NCBI GenBank assembly: GCA_002067975.1
Contig: MVRS01000219.1
Location: 1 to 33,142, forward strand
DNA: 33,142 bases
Origin: Syntrophorhabdus sp. PtaU1.Bin058
GTDB taxonomy: Bacteria > Desulfobacterota > Syntrophorhabdia > Syntrophorhabdales > Syntrophorhabdaceae
Direction: 5' to 3'
The position numbers were made by a program, and so were the translations under genes. The notes under the pieces were generated by a model. That model was not told where the DNA came from and ran no database searches. It saw only the letters and a program-made list of their open reading frames with translations. Position 1 is the stretch's first letter. Every line of letters starts with the position of its first letter. Shown here in pieces: positions 33,089 to 33,142 of this stretch.

Positions 33089-33142
33089 CTATTGTTGTGC
33101 CATTTTTTCCAATGCTTCCTTAGTGGTAAGCACCTGTGCGTA
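33089..33142 (-). CDS. C-terminal 17 codons of an unidentified gene
   Basis: The frame reading YAQVLTTKEALEKMAQQ and a TAG stop enters the window from the right on the minus strand. It looks like a normal protein end (a short helix with charged residues), and a hairpin lies just beyond. With so few residues the family cannot be told. Confidence 0.45.
   Translation of the reverse strand, partial: YAQVLTTKEALEKMAQQ

Noticed and set aside
1-33142. CRISPR arrays, tRNA or rRNA genes, transposases and phage genes
   Set aside because: I read both strands for repeat-spacer patterns and recognisable gene products and saw none; this was not checked with a search tool.

Overview
The window looks like chromosomal DNA of an anaerobic, Gram-negative, probably syntrophic or sulfate-reducing bacterium of the Desulfobacterota type; the Syntrophorhabdus/Syntrophobacter group would fit. 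This is an inference from gene content: an NAD-linked formate dehydrogenase, an Mvh-type [NiFe] hydrogenase, many Fe-S proteins, and Sec or lipoprotein signals on several products. No rRNA, tRNA, CRISPR array, transposase or phage gene was seen.

Layout. (1) 1-3085, plus strand: the 3' end of a class II photolyase, an unknown gene, an exported SagB-type nitroreductase-like protein, and purB. (2) 11586-3225, minus strand: a tightly packed run of arsA/get3-like, rsmD, coaD, nfeD, slipin, dacA-like, coaBC, a trypsin-like PDZ protease and a DUF1844 gene. Most junctions from coaD to the protease overlap or nearly touch. It joins coenzyme A synthesis (coaD, coaBC) to envelope and protein quality-control genes. 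(3) 11736-12868, plus strand: hypA and an Mrp/MinD-type ATPase, which I read as a nickel-insertion pair with an atypical HypB. (4) 17437-12853, minus strand: fdhA and a NuoE-NuoF fusion, together a soluble NAD-dependent formate dehydrogenase with cysteine, not selenocysteine, at the metal site. (5) 17729-22962, plus strand and divergent from (4): a 733-residue fusion of a GltD/NfnB-like flavoprotein, ferredoxin clusters and MvhD, then the hydrogenase small subunit, large subunit and maturation protease. (6) 23154-26180: an OmpR-type response regulator, a sensor kinase, a ZraP/Spy-like periplasmic protein and a small exported PepSY-like protein, probably one envelope or metal stress module. (7) 26392-33142: a mixed region with an AcuC-like deacetylase, a lipoprotein L,D-transpeptidase, a QueG-like Fe-S protein, an exported alpha/beta hydrolase, a small unknown gene, an apparently exported family II pyrophosphatase, a short-chain dehydrogenase and the last 17 codons of a further gene.

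How it works together. Blocks 3 to 5 form an H2/formate/NAD(H) redox island. The fusion protein supplies an MvhD adaptor and a pyridine-nucleotide flavoprotein in one chain, with no HdrA gene in the window. A complex linking H2 to NAD(P)(H), possibly with ferredoxin through bifurcation, is therefore predicted but not proven. The two operons diverge from a 291-bp control region that carries a fully consensus sigma-70 promoter towards the hydrogenase genes.

Coordinates of CDS entries include the stop codon. Motif positions were counted by hand from translations, and family assignments come from recognised motifs, without any database search.
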